Assembly (NCBI GenBank): GCA_024508355.1
Contig: JAMZEJ010000008.1
Location: forward strand, 1 to 64,000
DNA: 64,000 bases
Origin: Rhizosaccharibacter radicis
Lineage (GTDB): Bacteria > Pseudomonadota > Alphaproteobacteria > Acetobacterales > Acetobacteraceae
Direction of reading: 5' to 3'
Made by a program: the position numbers and the translations under genes. Shown here one piece after another: positions 42,944-52,055 of this stretch (within the stretch, counting starts at the first letter, position 1; every line of letters starts with the position of its first letter). The notes beneath the pieces are model-generated. The model had not been told where the DNA came from, did no database searches, and saw only the letters and a program-made list of their open reading frames with translations.

Positions 42944-44305
42944 CTAGACGGCACCGGTGCCGGTTCCGTCCGGCCCGCTTGCCGGAAAGAAGCGGTTGCC
43001 CGGTCGCGGCAATCCCAGATGCTCGCGCAGGGTGGTGCCTTCGTAGCGGCGGCGGAACAGGCCGCGCCGTTGCAGTTCCGGGATCACCCGGTCCACGAAC
43101 TCCTCCAGGCCGCCGGGGATGTGCGGGAACATCAGGTTGAAGCCGTCGCAGGCCGGCTCGGTCAGCCAGCGCTCCATCTCGTCCGCGATGGTCTCGGCCG
43201 TGCCGACGAAGGCCAGGCCACCATAGGAGCCGGCGCGAGCGGCGAGCTGCCGGATGGACAGGTTCTCGTCGCGGGCCAGCGTCACCATCCGCTCCCGCCC
43301 GCTCTTGGAGGCGTTGGTGTCCGGGATCGGCGGCAGCGGGCCGTCCGGATCGTAGCCGGACACGTCATGCCCGAGCATGCCCGACAGGGAATGGATGCCG
43401 CTGTCGTAATGCACCAGCGCGTCGAGCCGGCGGCGTTTCTCCCGCGCGTCCTCCACGCTGTCGCCCACCACCACGAAGGCGGCCGGCAGGATCTTCAGGC
43501 CGTCCGGATCACGCCCGAGCGCCGGCATGCGCCCCTTGACGTCGGCATAGAAGCGGCGCCCGGACTCCAGCGTCGCTTCGGCGGCGAACACCACCTCCGC
43601 CGTTTCTGCGGCGAGTTGCCGGCCGGGCTCGGACGATCCCGCCTGCACGATCACCGGCCAGCCCTGCACCGGACGGGCGATGTTGAGCGGACCCCGCACC
43701 CGGAAATGCTCGCCCCGATGATCGAGCACGTGCATCCGGTCCGGATCGACATAGATCCCCTCCCCCGCGTCGCGGATGAACGCGTCGTCGGCGAAGCTGT
43801 CCCACAGCCCGGTCACGACGTCGTAGAACTCGCGCGCCCGCCGGTAGCGCGCCGCGTGGTCCGGCTGCTCCTCGTAGCCGAAATTGAGCGCGGAATCCGG
43901 GTTGGCCGTGGTGACGATGTTCCACCCGGCGCGGCCGCCGCTCAAATGATCGAGCGAGGCGAAGCGCCTCGCCACGTGGAACGGCTCCTCGAACGAGGTG
44001 GACGCGGTCGCCACCAACCCGATCCGCTCCGTGGCGCCGGCAAGCGCCGACAGCAGGGTGAAGGGCTCGAACGAGGTGACGGTGTGGGACCGCTTCAGGG
44101 CCTGGGGCGGCAGGTTCAGCACGCCGAGATGATCGGCCATGAAGAACGCGTCGAAGCAGGCCGCTTCCAGCCGCTGGGCGAGCCGCCGCAGCAGGGGAAA
44201 GTTGAAGTTGGCGTCCGGCACCGCGTCCGGGTGGCGCCAGGCGCCGGTGTGGATGCTGACAGGACGCATGAAGGCGCCGAGATGCAGCTGACGTGAGGCG
44301 GTCAT
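42944..44305 (-). CDS. flavin-dependent monooxygenase, NtaA/SnaA/DmoA (LLM) family
   Basis: A 453-residue class of FMNH2-dependent monooxygenases that act on aminopolycarboxylates, dimethyl sulfide and other small organosulfur or nitrogen compounds. Family segments are LHLGAFMRPVSIHTGAWRHP, FDAFFMADHLG, ATASTSFEEPFHVARRFASL, HLSGGRAGWNIVTTANPDSA, PVIVQAGSSEPGRQLAA and DGFNLMFPHIPGGLEEFVD. A flavin reductase partner is not in the window. I start at ATG 44305 with GGAG 9 bases upstream. It is divergent from a TonB receptor across 148 bases with an inverted repeat, so uptake and oxidation of one substrate may be co-regulated. Confidence 0.88.
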   Translation of the reverse strand: MTASRQLHLGAFMRPVSIHTGAWRHPDAVPDANFNFPLLRRLAQRLEAACFDAFFMADHLGVLNLPPQALKRSHTVTSFEPFTLLSALAGATERIGLVATASTSFEEPFHVARRFASLDHLSGGRAGWNIVTTANPDSALNFGYEEQPDHAARYRRAREFYDVVTGLWDSFADDAFIRDAGEGIYVDPDRMHVLDHRGEHFRVRGPLNIARPVQGWPVIVQAGSSEPGRQLAAETAEVVFAAEATLESGRRFYADVKGRMPALGRDPDGLKILPAAFVVVGDSVEDAREKRRRLDALVHYDSGIHSLSGMLGHDVSGYDPDGPLPPIPDTNASKSGRERMVTLARDENLSIRQLAARAGSYGGLAFVGTAETIADEMERWLTEPACDGFNLMFPHIPGGLEEFVDRVIPELQRRGLFRRRYEGTTLREHLGLPRPGNRFFPASGPDGTGTGAV

Positions 44306-44345
44306 CGGGAGCCACTCCGGGAAAGGCGATATCCTAACCCGCGCC

Positions 44346-44361
44346 TGTCGCCACGGCGACA
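44346..44361. promoter_or_regulatory. inverted repeat between divergent monooxygenase and TonB receptor
   Basis: TGTCGCC and GGCGACA flank AC, a 16-base symmetric site in the shared 148-base control region. The rest of this region (44362-44440) is unusually AT-rich, as expected for promoters. The binder is unknown. Confidence 0.4.
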
Positions 44362-44453
44362 CATGAACAACGAAATAGATGCGCGGTTTCGGAATACCCG
44401 CCACTATCCACTGTATGTTAACGTGCTTTGTTCAATGCCTCACTCTGTGACGC

Positions 44454-46961
44454 ATGAGAAACAAACCATGGCGTTCTGGTAGCACCCTGGCGGGTCCGGC
44501 CTCTCTGATCGGGGTCGTGGGGCTCGGGCTGTACGGGGTCCCGCCGGCCATGGCCCAGACTGCCGCCGTCCAGGCTGCTTCTGCCCAGGCTGCTTCTGCC
44601 CAGACCGGACCCGTCCAGACCATCCCCGGCGGCGCCAGCGGCACGCGCGTCACCAACGGGCTACCCGCCGCCGCACCGGCCGATGCGGCGGCGGGAAGCG
44701 GGGAACAGATCATCGTCACCGGCACCCGCGACCCGCACCAGACCGCCCGCACCAGCATCAGCCCGGTGGTGGTGATCAGCGCGGCACAGCTGCGACAGAC
44801 CGGCCAGACGGATCTGCGCGACGCCCTGGTGCAGGTGGCGCCTTCGGTCACCCGGCAGGTGATGGGGCTCGACCAGGGCTCCCTGGTGGATTCGCTGAGC
44901 CTGCGCGGATTGTCGTCGGACCAGACCCTGGTCCTGGTGAACGGCAAGCGCCGCCACACCACGGCCGCGCTGAACTTCGACCCCGGGCCGCAGCAGGGCA
45001 CCACCCCGGTCGACATCGACATGATCCCGGTCTCGGCGGTGTCGCGCATCGAGATCCTCCAGGACGGCGCCGCCGCGCAGTACGGCTCGGACGCGATCGC
45101 CGGCGTGATCAACATCATCCTCAAATCCGCCGATCACGGCCTGTCCGCGCAGGCGCTCAACGGCGGGACCTACAAGGGCGACGGCTTCACCACGGGCGAG
45201 TCCCTCAATGGGGGCGTCGCGCTCGGAAGCCGCGGCTTCGCCAACCTGAGCGCCGAGTTCCGCCACCAGGACCGTGCCGACCGCTCCGGTCCGGACCTGC
45301 GCACCGGCCTGCGGAACGACAACGCGATCGGCTCCCCGCAATCGACCCGGGAATCGATCAGCCTGAACGCCGCCTACGACGTCACGCCCGGCGCCCAGCT
45401 GTACTCGTTCGACACCTTCACCCACCGGGACGCCGAGCGCTGGGCCTATCGCCGCCTGCCGAGCAGCCTGCCCGCGGTGTATCCCAACGGCTACCAGCCG
45501 GTGGAAACCCTGCCCGAGAACGATTTCGGCGTGACGGTGGGCCTGAAAGGCGCGGACCTGCTGGGCTGGAACTGGGACGCCAGCTCGACCTATGGCGGCA
45601 ACCACGACCGGCTCGGCCTCTACAACACCGCCAACACCCTGTTGTACGCCCAGACCGGCGACACGCCGCAGCGTGCGACGCTCGGCACCTACACCAACAG
45701 CCAGTGGACCAACACGCTCGACCTGCGCCGGGCGGTGAAGCTGCCGCTGCTGGCCGCCCCCCTCAACGTCGCCGTCGGCGCCGAATATCGTTACGAGAGC
45801 TACAGCATCCATGCGGGAGATCCCGCCTCCTACGTGCTGGGCGGCACCCAGGGCTACCAGGGCCTGTCGCCCGACAACGCCACCGACTCCCACCGCAACG
45901 TCACCGCGGGCTATGTGGACCTGTCGACGAAGCTGCTGCCGCACTGGCAGGTGGATGTGGCGGGACGCTTCGAGCACTACACCGACGCCGGCGACACCGA
46001 GACCGGCAAGATCTCGACCCGCTACGACATCACCCGCCGCGTGGCGATACGCGGCACGGTGAGCAACGGGTTCCGGGCGCCGACCCTGGCGGAAGAGCAT
46101 TTCGTCAGCATCGTGACGTCGCCCACCTATGCCAACGCGCAGCTGGCCGTCGATTCACCCGCCGCACGCGCCCTCGGCGCGTCGTCGCTGAAGCCCGAAC
46201 GCTCCACCAACTACAGCGCGGGCTTCCTGCTGGAACCGGTCGACCGGCTGCATGTCGGCGTCGACGCCTACCAGATCTCGATCCGCGACCGCATCATCGA
46301 TGGCGGCGTCTATAACGGACAGCCGGCACTCGACGCGCTGGCCCTGCAGAACGTGTCGTTGTCAGCCGGGCTCGATCCCTCGGGCGTGAGCGCGCAGTAT
46401 TTCGCCAACGGCGCCAGCACGCGCACGCGCGGGCTCGACGTCACCGCGCAATACACGCTGCGGCTGCGGCGGTACGGGTCGGTGGATCTCGATGCCGCGG
46501 TGAACTTCAACCAGACGGTGCTGAGGCGCCTGGGCCGCGACGCCAACGGCAATCCGCTGTTGAACGCGCAGGGCATCAGCTATCTGACGTCGGAATTCCC
46601 GGCCAACAAGCTGATCGCGGGCGGCAACTGGCGGAACGGACGCTGGAACCTCGCCCTGCACGAGATACGCTACGGCCACACGGCGACGCAGCTCACCTAC
46701 TACCAGGGTCCGAACAGCTTCTCGAACAGCGTGTTCCAGCCCTTCACCAACCATCCGCGCTGGCTCACCAACATCGAGCTCGGATACCAGGTGACGCCGG
46801 CCTGGCACCTGGCGCTGGGTGCGAACAACCTGTTCAACGAATACCCGTCCTCGATCCCGATCGAGAATTCCTACATCGGTGCCGCACGCTACGACACCTC
46901 GAGCCAGCAGATCGGGCAGGAAGGCGGTTTCTATTACTTCCGGGTGAACTACACGCTCTAG
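44454..46961 (+). CDS. TonB-dependent outer-membrane receptor
   Basis: An 835-residue gated barrel. Signal peptide (SLIGVVGLGLYGVPPAMAQ, cleavage after AMA or AQ), a low-complexity Ala/Gln linker, the region GEQIIVTGTRDPHQTA near the TonB box, a plug domain (about 100-215; TLVLVNGKRRH, AVSRIEILQDGAAAQYGSDA, IAGVINIIL) and a 22-strand barrel ending in a C-terminal aromatic-type sequence YYFRVNYTL. GFRAPTLAEEHF and ERSTNYSAGF in the barrel are typical of catecholate/other siderophore-like receptors. Substrate is not readable. Divergent from a flavin monooxygenase, so a non-iron substrate is possible. A perfect hairpin follows the gene. Confidence 0.92.
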   Translation: MRNKPWRSGSTLAGPASLIGVVGLGLYGVPPAMAQTAAVQAASAQAASAQTGPVQTIPGGASGTRVTNGLPAAAPADAAAGSGEQIIVTGTRDPHQTARTSISPVVVISAAQLRQTGQTDLRDALVQVAPSVTRQVMGLDQGSLVDSLSLRGLSSDQTLVLVNGKRRHTTAALNFDPGPQQGTTPVDIDMIPVSAVSRIEILQDGAAAQYGSDAIAGVINIILKSADHGLSAQALNGGTYKGDGFTTGESLNGGVALGSRGFANLSAEFRHQDRADRSGPDLRTGLRNDNAIGSPQSTRESISLNAAYDVTPGAQLYSFDTFTHRDAERWAYRRLPSSLPAVYPNGYQPVETLPENDFGVTVGLKGADLLGWNWDASSTYGGNHDRLGLYNTANTLLYAQTGDTPQRATLGTYTNSQWTNTLDLRRAVKLPLLAAPLNVAVGAEYRYESYSIHAGDPASYVLGGTQGYQGLSPDNATDSHRNVTAGYVDLSTKLLPHWQVDVAGRFEHYTDAGDTETGKISTRYDITRRVAIRGTVSNGFRAPTLAEEHFVSIVTSPTYANAQLAVDSPAARALGASSLKPERSTNYSAGFLLEPVDRLHVGVDAYQISIRDRIIDGGVYNGQPALDALALQNVSLSAGLDPSGVSAQYFANGASTRTRGLDVTAQYTLRLRRYGSVDLDAAVNFNQTVLRRLGRDANGNPLLNAQGISYLTSEFPANKLIAGGNWRNGRWNLALHEIRYGHTATQLTYYQGPNSFSNSVFQPFTNHPRWLTNIELGYQVTPAWHLALGANNLFNEYPSSIPIENSYIGAARYDTSSQQIGQEGGFYYFRVNYTL
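44571..44600 (+). repeat. two tandem copies of a 15-base unit in the receptor gene
   Basis: CAGGCTGCTTCTGCC occurs twice in a row, encoding QAASA QAASA in the linker just after the signal peptide. The unit keeps the frame, so copy-number change would only alter linker length. Confidence 0.7.
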
Positions 46962-46968
46962 CCCGGGT

Positions 46969-46996
46969 GCGGGACCCGGCACATGCCGGGTCCCGC
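46969..46996. terminator. strong bidirectional terminator hairpin
   Basis: GCGGGACCCGGCA and its exact complement TGCCGGGTCCCGC (13 bp) are separated by CA, filling most of the 41-base gap between the convergent TonB receptor and M13 peptidase genes. It reads equally from both strands. No T-tract on either side. Confidence 0.65.
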
Positions 46997-47002
46997 CTCG
47001 TC

Positions 47003-49288
47003 TCACCAGATCTGCACGCGGTCCTTCGGCGCGAGATACAGCTTGTCGCCCGGCTTGACGTTCCAGGCCTTGTACCAGCCGTCGATGTTGTGCATCGGCA
47101 TGTTGACGCGCGCCATCGGCGGGGAATGCGGGTCGGTGACCAGCAGCATCTTGGCGCGGTCCTCGCGCACCTTCTGCCGCCACACCTGCGCCCAGCCCAG
47201 GAACACGCGCTGGTCGCCGGTCAGCCCGTCCAGCACGGGGGCTTCCTTGCCGCCCAGCGAGGCGTGGTAGGCGTCCAGCGCCAGGGTCAGGCCACCCAGG
47301 TCGGCGATGTTCTCGCCCATGGTGAGCTTGCCGTTGACGTGCATGCCGGGAAACGGTTCCAGCGCGTCGAACTGAGCGCCGAGCCGCGCCGCGCGCTCGG
47401 CGAAGCGCTTGGCGTCGGCCGCGGTCCACCAGTCGTGCAGGCGACCCTTCTCGTCGAACTTGCGCCCCTCGTCGTCGAAGGAATGCGTCATCTCGTGACC
47501 GATGACTCCGCCGATCGCACCGTAGTTGATGGCGTGATCGGCATCCTTGTTGAAGAAGGGCGGCTGCAGGATCGCCGCCGGGAACACCACCTCGTCGAAG
47601 GGAGGATTGTTGTAGGCGTTCACCGTTTGCGGGGTCATGTCCCACTCGTCGCGATCCACCGGGTGGCCGAGATGGCCGACCCAGTAGGCCCATTCGAAGG
47701 CGACGCCGCGCTTGCCGTTGCCGTACGCGTCGTCCGGCTTCACCACGAGGCCGGAATAGTCACGCCACTTGTTCGGGTAGCCGATCTGGATCAGGTGGTT
47801 GTCGAGCTTTCGCAGCGCCTGCTTCTTGGTGGCGTCGCCCATCCAGCTCAGGTTCTGCAGCCGGACGCGGAAGGCGGCCTTGAGCTCGCCCACCAGCTTC
47901 TCCATTGCGGCCTTCTCCTCGGGCGGGAAGTAGCGCGCGACATAGACCTTGCCGAGCGCCATGCCCATCGCGCCGCTGGTGGCGCCGACGGCGCGCTTCC
48001 AGCGCGGCTCCAGCTCGGGCTGGCCGCTCAGCGTCTTGCCTTCGAACTGGAAGTTGGCGTCCACGAACGCCCGCGGCAGAACGGGCGCCGCGTCGTCGAC
48101 CAGGTGGAAGGCGAGCCACGCGCGCAGCGTGTCGAGGTCGGTCGCGGAAGCCTGCTTCGCCGCCGCCAGGATCGCCGATTTCTCGCCGAGCACCACGCTG
48201 TCGACGTGCGGCAGGTCGGCGGCCGCGAAGTAGCTCTGCCAGTCGAACTGCGGCGCGGCCTTTTCCAGCGCATCGAGGCGGGTCGGATTGTAGGTCTTGT
48301 CCGGATCGCGGCGATCGGCGCGCGCCCAGTTGGTTTTCGCGATCGCGGCCTCGAACGCCACCAGCTTCTTCGCGGCGGTCGCCGCATCCGGCCAGTGCAC
48401 GAGCGACAGCATCTGCGCGGCATAGGCCTCGTAGGCCTGCTTCTTCGCCGCGAACTCCGGCTTCAGGTAGTAGTCCCGGTCGGGCAGCCCGAGCCCCCCC
48501 TGCCCGAGGCCGATCGCGTACTTCGTCGGGTCCTTGGCGTCCGGCTGGACCGACAACGAGAACAGCGAGGTGCCGTAGCCGTGCTGCGCGTCGCCGAGGA
48601 TCGCGGCGAACGCCTTGCGGTCCTTCACGGCGCGAATGGCGTCGAGGTCGGGGCCGAGCGGCGCGGTGCCGAGGCTCTCGATCTTTGCCTCATCCATGTA
48701 GGCGGCGTAGAACGCGCCCAGCTTCTCCTCGATGCTCTGCGGGTTCGCGACCGGATGCGCCGACACCTCCTTGAGGATGTCCTGCACCCTGGTGCGCGAC
48801 AGCTCGGCCAGGATGTTGAACGCGCCCCAGGAGGTATGGTCGGACGGGATGACCAGATCGCGAACGTAGGTGCCGTCGCTGTAGCCGAAGAAGTTGTCGC
48901 CCGGCTTCACGCTCGTGTCGCGTCCGGACAGGTTGAAGCCCCACGGCCGGAAGCTGTCGGGCGAGAAGCCGGACGCGGGGGTGCTGGCGGCGGCCGGCGG
49001 CTGCGCGGGCGTCGCGGCGGGCGCGGAGCCAGGCGCCGGGGCGGGTCCTGGGGTGGGCGCAGGGCTCGGCGCACTCTTGTTGGACTGCGCGGCATCCTGC
49101 GCCGAAGCGCTGGTCGCGGGCAGGACCGGGGCGAGGATCGTGCCGGACAGCAGCAGCATCAGGCCGAGACGACGGCCGGGGAGAGCGAGGCGGGCGGCAT
49201 GCGGAAAGCGGGCTCGAAGCAAGCGGAACAACTCCTGAAGGATGCCGGACACGGGCCGTGCCTGTTTGTTGCGACAAGGAAGCCGCAT
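47003..49288 (-). CDS. M13-family zinc metallopeptidase (PepO/neprilysin type)
   Basis: A predicted exported peptidase of about 761 residues. Signal-like segment GLMLLLSGTILAPVLPATSA, then a Pro/Ala-rich linker (about 75-110) and the M13 fold. The zinc site is HEMTH in GGVIGHEMTHSFDDEGRKFD, with the third ligand in ENIADLGGL; NAYNNPPFDEVVFPAAIL is the substrate-binding NAY-type motif. It ends DRVQIW, without the Cys seen in eukaryotic relatives. The start is uncertain: ATG 49288 or GTG 49252 are candidates and neither has a good ribosome binding site. Role probably periplasmic peptide turnover. A 14-base tandem repeat array lies upstream. Confidence 0.9.
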   Translation of the reverse strand: MRLPCRNKQARPVSGILQELFRLLRARFPHAARLALPGRRLGLMLLLSGTILAPVLPATSASAQDAAQSNKSAPSPAPTPGPAPAPGSAPAATPAQPPAAASTPASGFSPDSFRPWGFNLSGRDTSVKPGDNFFGYSDGTYVRDLVIPSDHTSWGAFNILAELSRTRVQDILKEVSAHPVANPQSIEEKLGAFYAAYMDEAKIESLGTAPLGPDLDAIRAVKDRKAFAAILGDAQHGYGTSLFSLSVQPDAKDPTKYAIGLGQGGLGLPDRDYYLKPEFAAKKQAYEAYAAQMLSLVHWPDAATAAKKLVAFEAAIAKTNWARADRRDPDKTYNPTRLDALEKAAPQFDWQSYFAAADLPHVDSVVLGEKSAILAAAKQASATDLDTLRAWLAFHLVDDAAPVLPRAFVDANFQFEGKTLSGQPELEPRWKRAVGATSGAMGMALGKVYVARYFPPEEKAAMEKLVGELKAAFRVRLQNLSWMGDATKKQALRKLDNHLIQIGYPNKWRDYSGLVVKPDDAYGNGKRGVAFEWAYWVGHLGHPVDRDEWDMTPQTVNAYNNPPFDEVVFPAAILQPPFFNKDADHAINYGAIGGVIGHEMTHSFDDEGRKFDEKGRLHDWWTAADAKRFAERAARLGAQFDALEPFPGMHVNGKLTMGENIADLGGLTLALDAYHASLGGKEAPVLDGLTGDQRVFLGWAQVWRQKVREDRAKMLLVTDPHSPPMARVNMPMHNIDGWYKAWNVKPGDKLYLAPKDRVQIW

Positions 49289-49706
49289 CCGAACGCTGTC
49301 AAGGCGCGGCTCCGCCGCATCGGGGTTGAAGGAGCGCTTTTGTCCATCGGGAAGCGGCTCGGGGATTGGCACGGACGAACGCGATAGGAAATCGCGGAGG
49401 CCGACGATCCCGACGCTCCGTCGAATGGAAAACAGGGTCGGGCGGTCCTGGCCGCCCCGACCCCGGCATCGTGACCCCGGCATCGTGACCCCGGCACCGT
49501 GACCCCGGCATCGTGACCCCGGCACCGCGATCCTCGCCGGCATGAGCGGGCGGGCTTCGGCCAGAGCGCAAGAGAACCATCCCGGTGCGCCCCGCCCGTG
49601 GGAACCCGTGCCGCGCCCGCGGGTCCGCCACAAGTCGCCGGGCTGCAACGAAGAAGGGCTTCCGCGTTTCGCCCTTGGTTCTTGCATCCAGCTCCCGGAT
49701 CCGCCC
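49289..49706. other. divergent intergenic region with tandem repeats
   Basis: About 420 bases between the M13 peptidase and DUF2254 starts. It contains the tandem repeat array at 49461-49530. Reading frames through it exist on both strands but only as by-products of the repeats and base composition. Confidence 0.45.
49461..49530. repeat. five tandem copies of a 14-base unit
   Basis: The unit CCCCGGCATCGTGA is repeated five times without spacers; copies 3 and 5 have C for T in ATC, and copy 5 also has CGCGA. Copies 1, 2 and 4 are identical. Each copy contains an imperfect symmetric CCGG. It lies in a divergent promoter region. Could be a replication-slippage minisatellite or an array of protein sites. 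Confidence 0.85.
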
Positions 49707-51062
49707 ATGCGCGCACGTTTCCGACACCTTCTGTTCAGCCTCGGCGAGACCTTCTGGCTGCTGCCGGGATTGATGGTGGCGGGCGGGGTGGTCGGCGCGA
49801 TGGCGCTGGTGCGGCTCGACCGGGCGGGGGTGGTGCCAGCCTGGCTGATCAACAGCCCCTGGCTCTACAACGGCGGCGGCACCGGCGCCCGCACCCTGCT
49901 CGGCGCGGTGGCCTCGTCCATGATCGGCGTGGCGGGCACGGTGTTCTCCATCACCATCGCCTCGCTGTCGCTCGCCGCCGGGCAGATGGGCCCGAGGCTG
50001 CTGCGCAACTTCGTCCAGGATCGCGGCAACCAGTTCACCCTGGGCGCCCTGCTGGGCACCTTCTGCTACGCGCTGATGGTGCTGCGCAGCGTCCGCACGG
50101 AAGGGGAAGGCGTTTTCGTTCCCTACATGTCGCTCAACATCGGCATCGTGCTGGCCTTCCTGTGCGTCGGCACGCTGGTGTTCTTCGTGGGGCACATGGC
50201 CGGGCGCATCAACGTGGACACCGTGCTGGAACTGGTGAGCGCCGACGTGGAAAAGGCGATCTGCCGCCTCACCACCACCACCGCCGAGCCGCCGCCGCCG
50301 ATGCCGCCGGAAGCGAGCTGGCAGGACGCCGCCCCCGTCGCCGATCCGAGGCGGGGCTACCTGCAGCATCTCGACGCGCAGGGACTGGCCGGCTGGGCCG
50401 CCGCCCACGGCGCCAGGATCCGGATGCTGGCAAGGCCGGGCAGCTTCGTGTTTCCCGGCGCGCCGATCGCCCTGGCGCTCCCCGCGGTGGAGGGTGGCGC
50501 GCGGGCGATCCGCGACGCCACCGTGGTGGGATCCCACCGCATCAACGCCAGCGACCTGGAGTTCGCCGTGCGCCAGCTGGTGGAGGTGGCGGTTCGTGCT
50601 TCCTCGTCGGGCAACAACGACCCCCACACCGTGGCGAGTGTCCTGGACCGGCTCGGGAGCGCGCTGTGCATATTGTCCGGACGGCACCTGCCCGAGGGCC
50701 GGTATGCCGTGGACCGGAACATCGTGCTGGAGGTGCCAACCGTGACCTATGACGGGCTGGCCGATGCGATGTTCCACGAGATCAGGCAGAACGCGGGCGA
50801 CGACGTGTCGATCCTGGCGCGGCTGCTGGAGGTGATCGCCTCCGTGCTCGCCTGCGAAAAGCGGCCGGAAGCCGTGGCCGCGCTCCGGCGCCATGCCGGC
50901 CTGGTGCTGGCCGATGCCGAGCGGACCATCCAGAACCCCTCCGATCTCGAAGACGTCCGCGCCCGCCACCGTCGCGTCGAGCAGGCGGCCGGAGTGGCAC
51001 CGGCCCGGCCCGGAGCGCCTCCCGTCGCCGCCGTGCCCGGCACCCGTCCCGACGCGGCCTGA
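49707..51062 (+). CDS. DUF2254 integral membrane protein
   Basis: A 451-residue inner-membrane protein. The N-terminal half has about four helices (LLPGLMVAGGVVGAMALVRL, LLGAVASSMIGVAGTVFSIT, FTLGALLGTFCYALMVLRSV, IGIVLAFLCVGTLVFFVGHM) with the DUF2254 core SITIASLSLAAGQMGPRLLR and FVQDRGNQFTLGALLG. The C-terminal half is soluble (about 250-451), with GYLQHLDAQGLAGWAAAHGA and GSFVFPGAPIALAL. Function unknown in the literature I know. I start at ATG 49707 (MRARFRHLLFSLGET); a longer frame through the repeats was rejected. A hairpin at 51103-51117 separates it from the convergent diiron gene. Confidence 0.85.
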   Translation: MRARFRHLLFSLGETFWLLPGLMVAGGVVGAMALVRLDRAGVVPAWLINSPWLYNGGGTGARTLLGAVASSMIGVAGTVFSITIASLSLAAGQMGPRLLRNFVQDRGNQFTLGALLGTFCYALMVLRSVRTEGEGVFVPYMSLNIGIVLAFLCVGTLVFFVGHMAGRINVDTVLELVSADVEKAICRLTTTTAEPPPPMPPEASWQDAAPVADPRRGYLQHLDAQGLAGWAAAHGARIRMLARPGSFVFPGAPIALALPAVEGGARAIRDATVVGSHRINASDLEFAVRQLVEVAVRASSSGNNDPHTVASVLDRLGSALCILSGRHLPEGRYAVDRNIVLEVPTVTYDGLADAMFHEIRQNAGDDVSILARLLEVIASVLACEKRPEAVAALRRHAGLVLADAERTIQNPSDLEDVRARHRRVEQAAGVAPARPGAPPVAAVPGTRPDAA

Positions 51063-51102
51063 GGGCAGCAGGGGCCTAGGAAGTCTGGAAACGGGCGATC
51101 CG

Positions 51103-51117
51103 CCCCGGAAGCCGGGG
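51103..51117. terminator. candidate terminator hairpin between convergent genes
   Basis: CCCCGG-AAG-CCGGGG, a 6-bp GC stem with a 3-base loop, 40 bases past the DUF2254 stop. No T-tract. Confidence 0.35.
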
Positions 51118-51182
51118 AAGCGAAGCCGCTCCCGGCCCCGTAGGAGGGCGGGACGGAGGGTTGGGTCCGGTGAAACCGCCGC

Positions 51183-52055
51183 TCAGGCGGCGGCGCGTCC
51201 CAGAGCCGCGGCCGGACGGGCGGTTCTGCCCTCCTCGCGCGCCAGAACCTGTGCGAAGCGCTTCTGCCGCCGCCGCAGCAGGGCGTAGGCTCCCCGCGCC
51301 GCCAGCCGGGACACCCGCCCGCGCGGCGTGAAGCCGATGGTCTTGAACATCATGCCCATGGCCCGGTCGATATGGGAGCGCCGGTAGAAGCCCATCGCCG
51401 GCGCCATGTAGGCGGCGATGCAGCGCTCGTGGTCGTAGGGCATGCCCACCGGGTCGTTGGTAGAATGGTAGGCGTTGGCGAGCTCGTCGTCCTCGCTTTC
51501 CGTCACCCGGCCGAGCGCGATCCGGGTGCGCTGGAGCACGCTGAGCTTCTCGCGCTTCAGGTAGCGGTGCATGTGGTCGTAGAACAGCTTGAAGTGCCGG
51601 TATTCGTCGGCGGCGATCTGCTTGCAGATGCCCTTGAGCACCGGCTCGTCCGTCGCCTCGGCCAGCGCGGTGTAGAAGCTGGACGTGCCGGTTTCCACCA
51701 TGCAGCGCGCGATCAGCTCGCCCGTGCGCGATCCGCGAACGGAGGCATCCACGTCCAGATCGATATGGTAGCCGTTGCGGTAGCGCTCGAACGCGGTGGG
51801 ATAATCCCAGGACGGGTCCGCCAGCATGGCCCATTTGCCGAGCGCGTCGCCGTGCTGGACCTCCTCGACCGCCCAGTTATCGGCGGCCTGGCGGAAGTCC
51901 GGATCGTCGGTGAAGACGTTCTTGAGGTACACCGCGTAGTCCAGGCCGTTCCGTTCCACCACGGACGCGGCCTTCACCAGCCGCATGACGTCCACGTTCA
52001 CCTTGGCCGGCTCGAACCGGTCCCAGGCCACATCCTCGATCCGCCAGTGCTTCAT
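51183..52055 (-). CDS. ferritin-like diiron protein (acyl-ACP-desaturase-like)
   Basis: A 290-residue soluble helical protein with a complete E...ExxH...E...ExxH diiron set: Glu34 in VVERNG, Glu65 and His68 in [16 protein letters not shown], Glu121 in [12 protein letters not shown], Glu151 and His154 in [12 protein letters not shown]. The two ExxH segments closely follow those of soluble acyl-ACP desaturases (EENRHGDLLNKY and AADEKRH types). I infer an O2-activating enzyme, perhaps on acyl-ACP or a related thioester, rather than iron storage. ATG 52055 has GGAAG about 8 bases upstream. It is divergent from sucC over 329 bases. A basic C-terminal tail follows the core. Confidence 0.78.
   Translation of the reverse strand: MKHWRIEDVAWDRFEPAKVNVDVMRLVKAASVVERNGLDYAVYLKNVFTDDPDFRQAADNWAVEEVQHGDALGKWAMLADPSWDYPTAFERYRNGYHIDLDVDASVRGSRTGELIARCMVETGTSSFYTALAEATDEPVLKGICKQIAADEYRHFKLFYDHMHRYLKREKLSVLQRTRIALGRVTESEDDELANAYHSTNDPVGMPYDHERCIAAYMAPAMGFYRRSHIDRAMGMMFKTIGFTPRGRVSRLAARGAYALLRRRQKRFAQVLAREEGRTARPAAALGRAAA

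Noticed and set aside
44306-44453. Cobalamin or other riboswitch ahead of the TonB receptor
   Set aside because: The space is short and I find no B12-box-like sequence; only a dyad and AT-rich promoter-like sequence.
49461-49530. CRISPR array
   Set aside because: The units are 14 bases and directly abutting, with no spacers and no cas genes.
49299-50969. 556-residue minus-strand frame opposite DUF2254
   Set aside because: Shadow of the DUF2254 gene and of the tandem repeats; His/Gly-rich composition is an antisense artefact.
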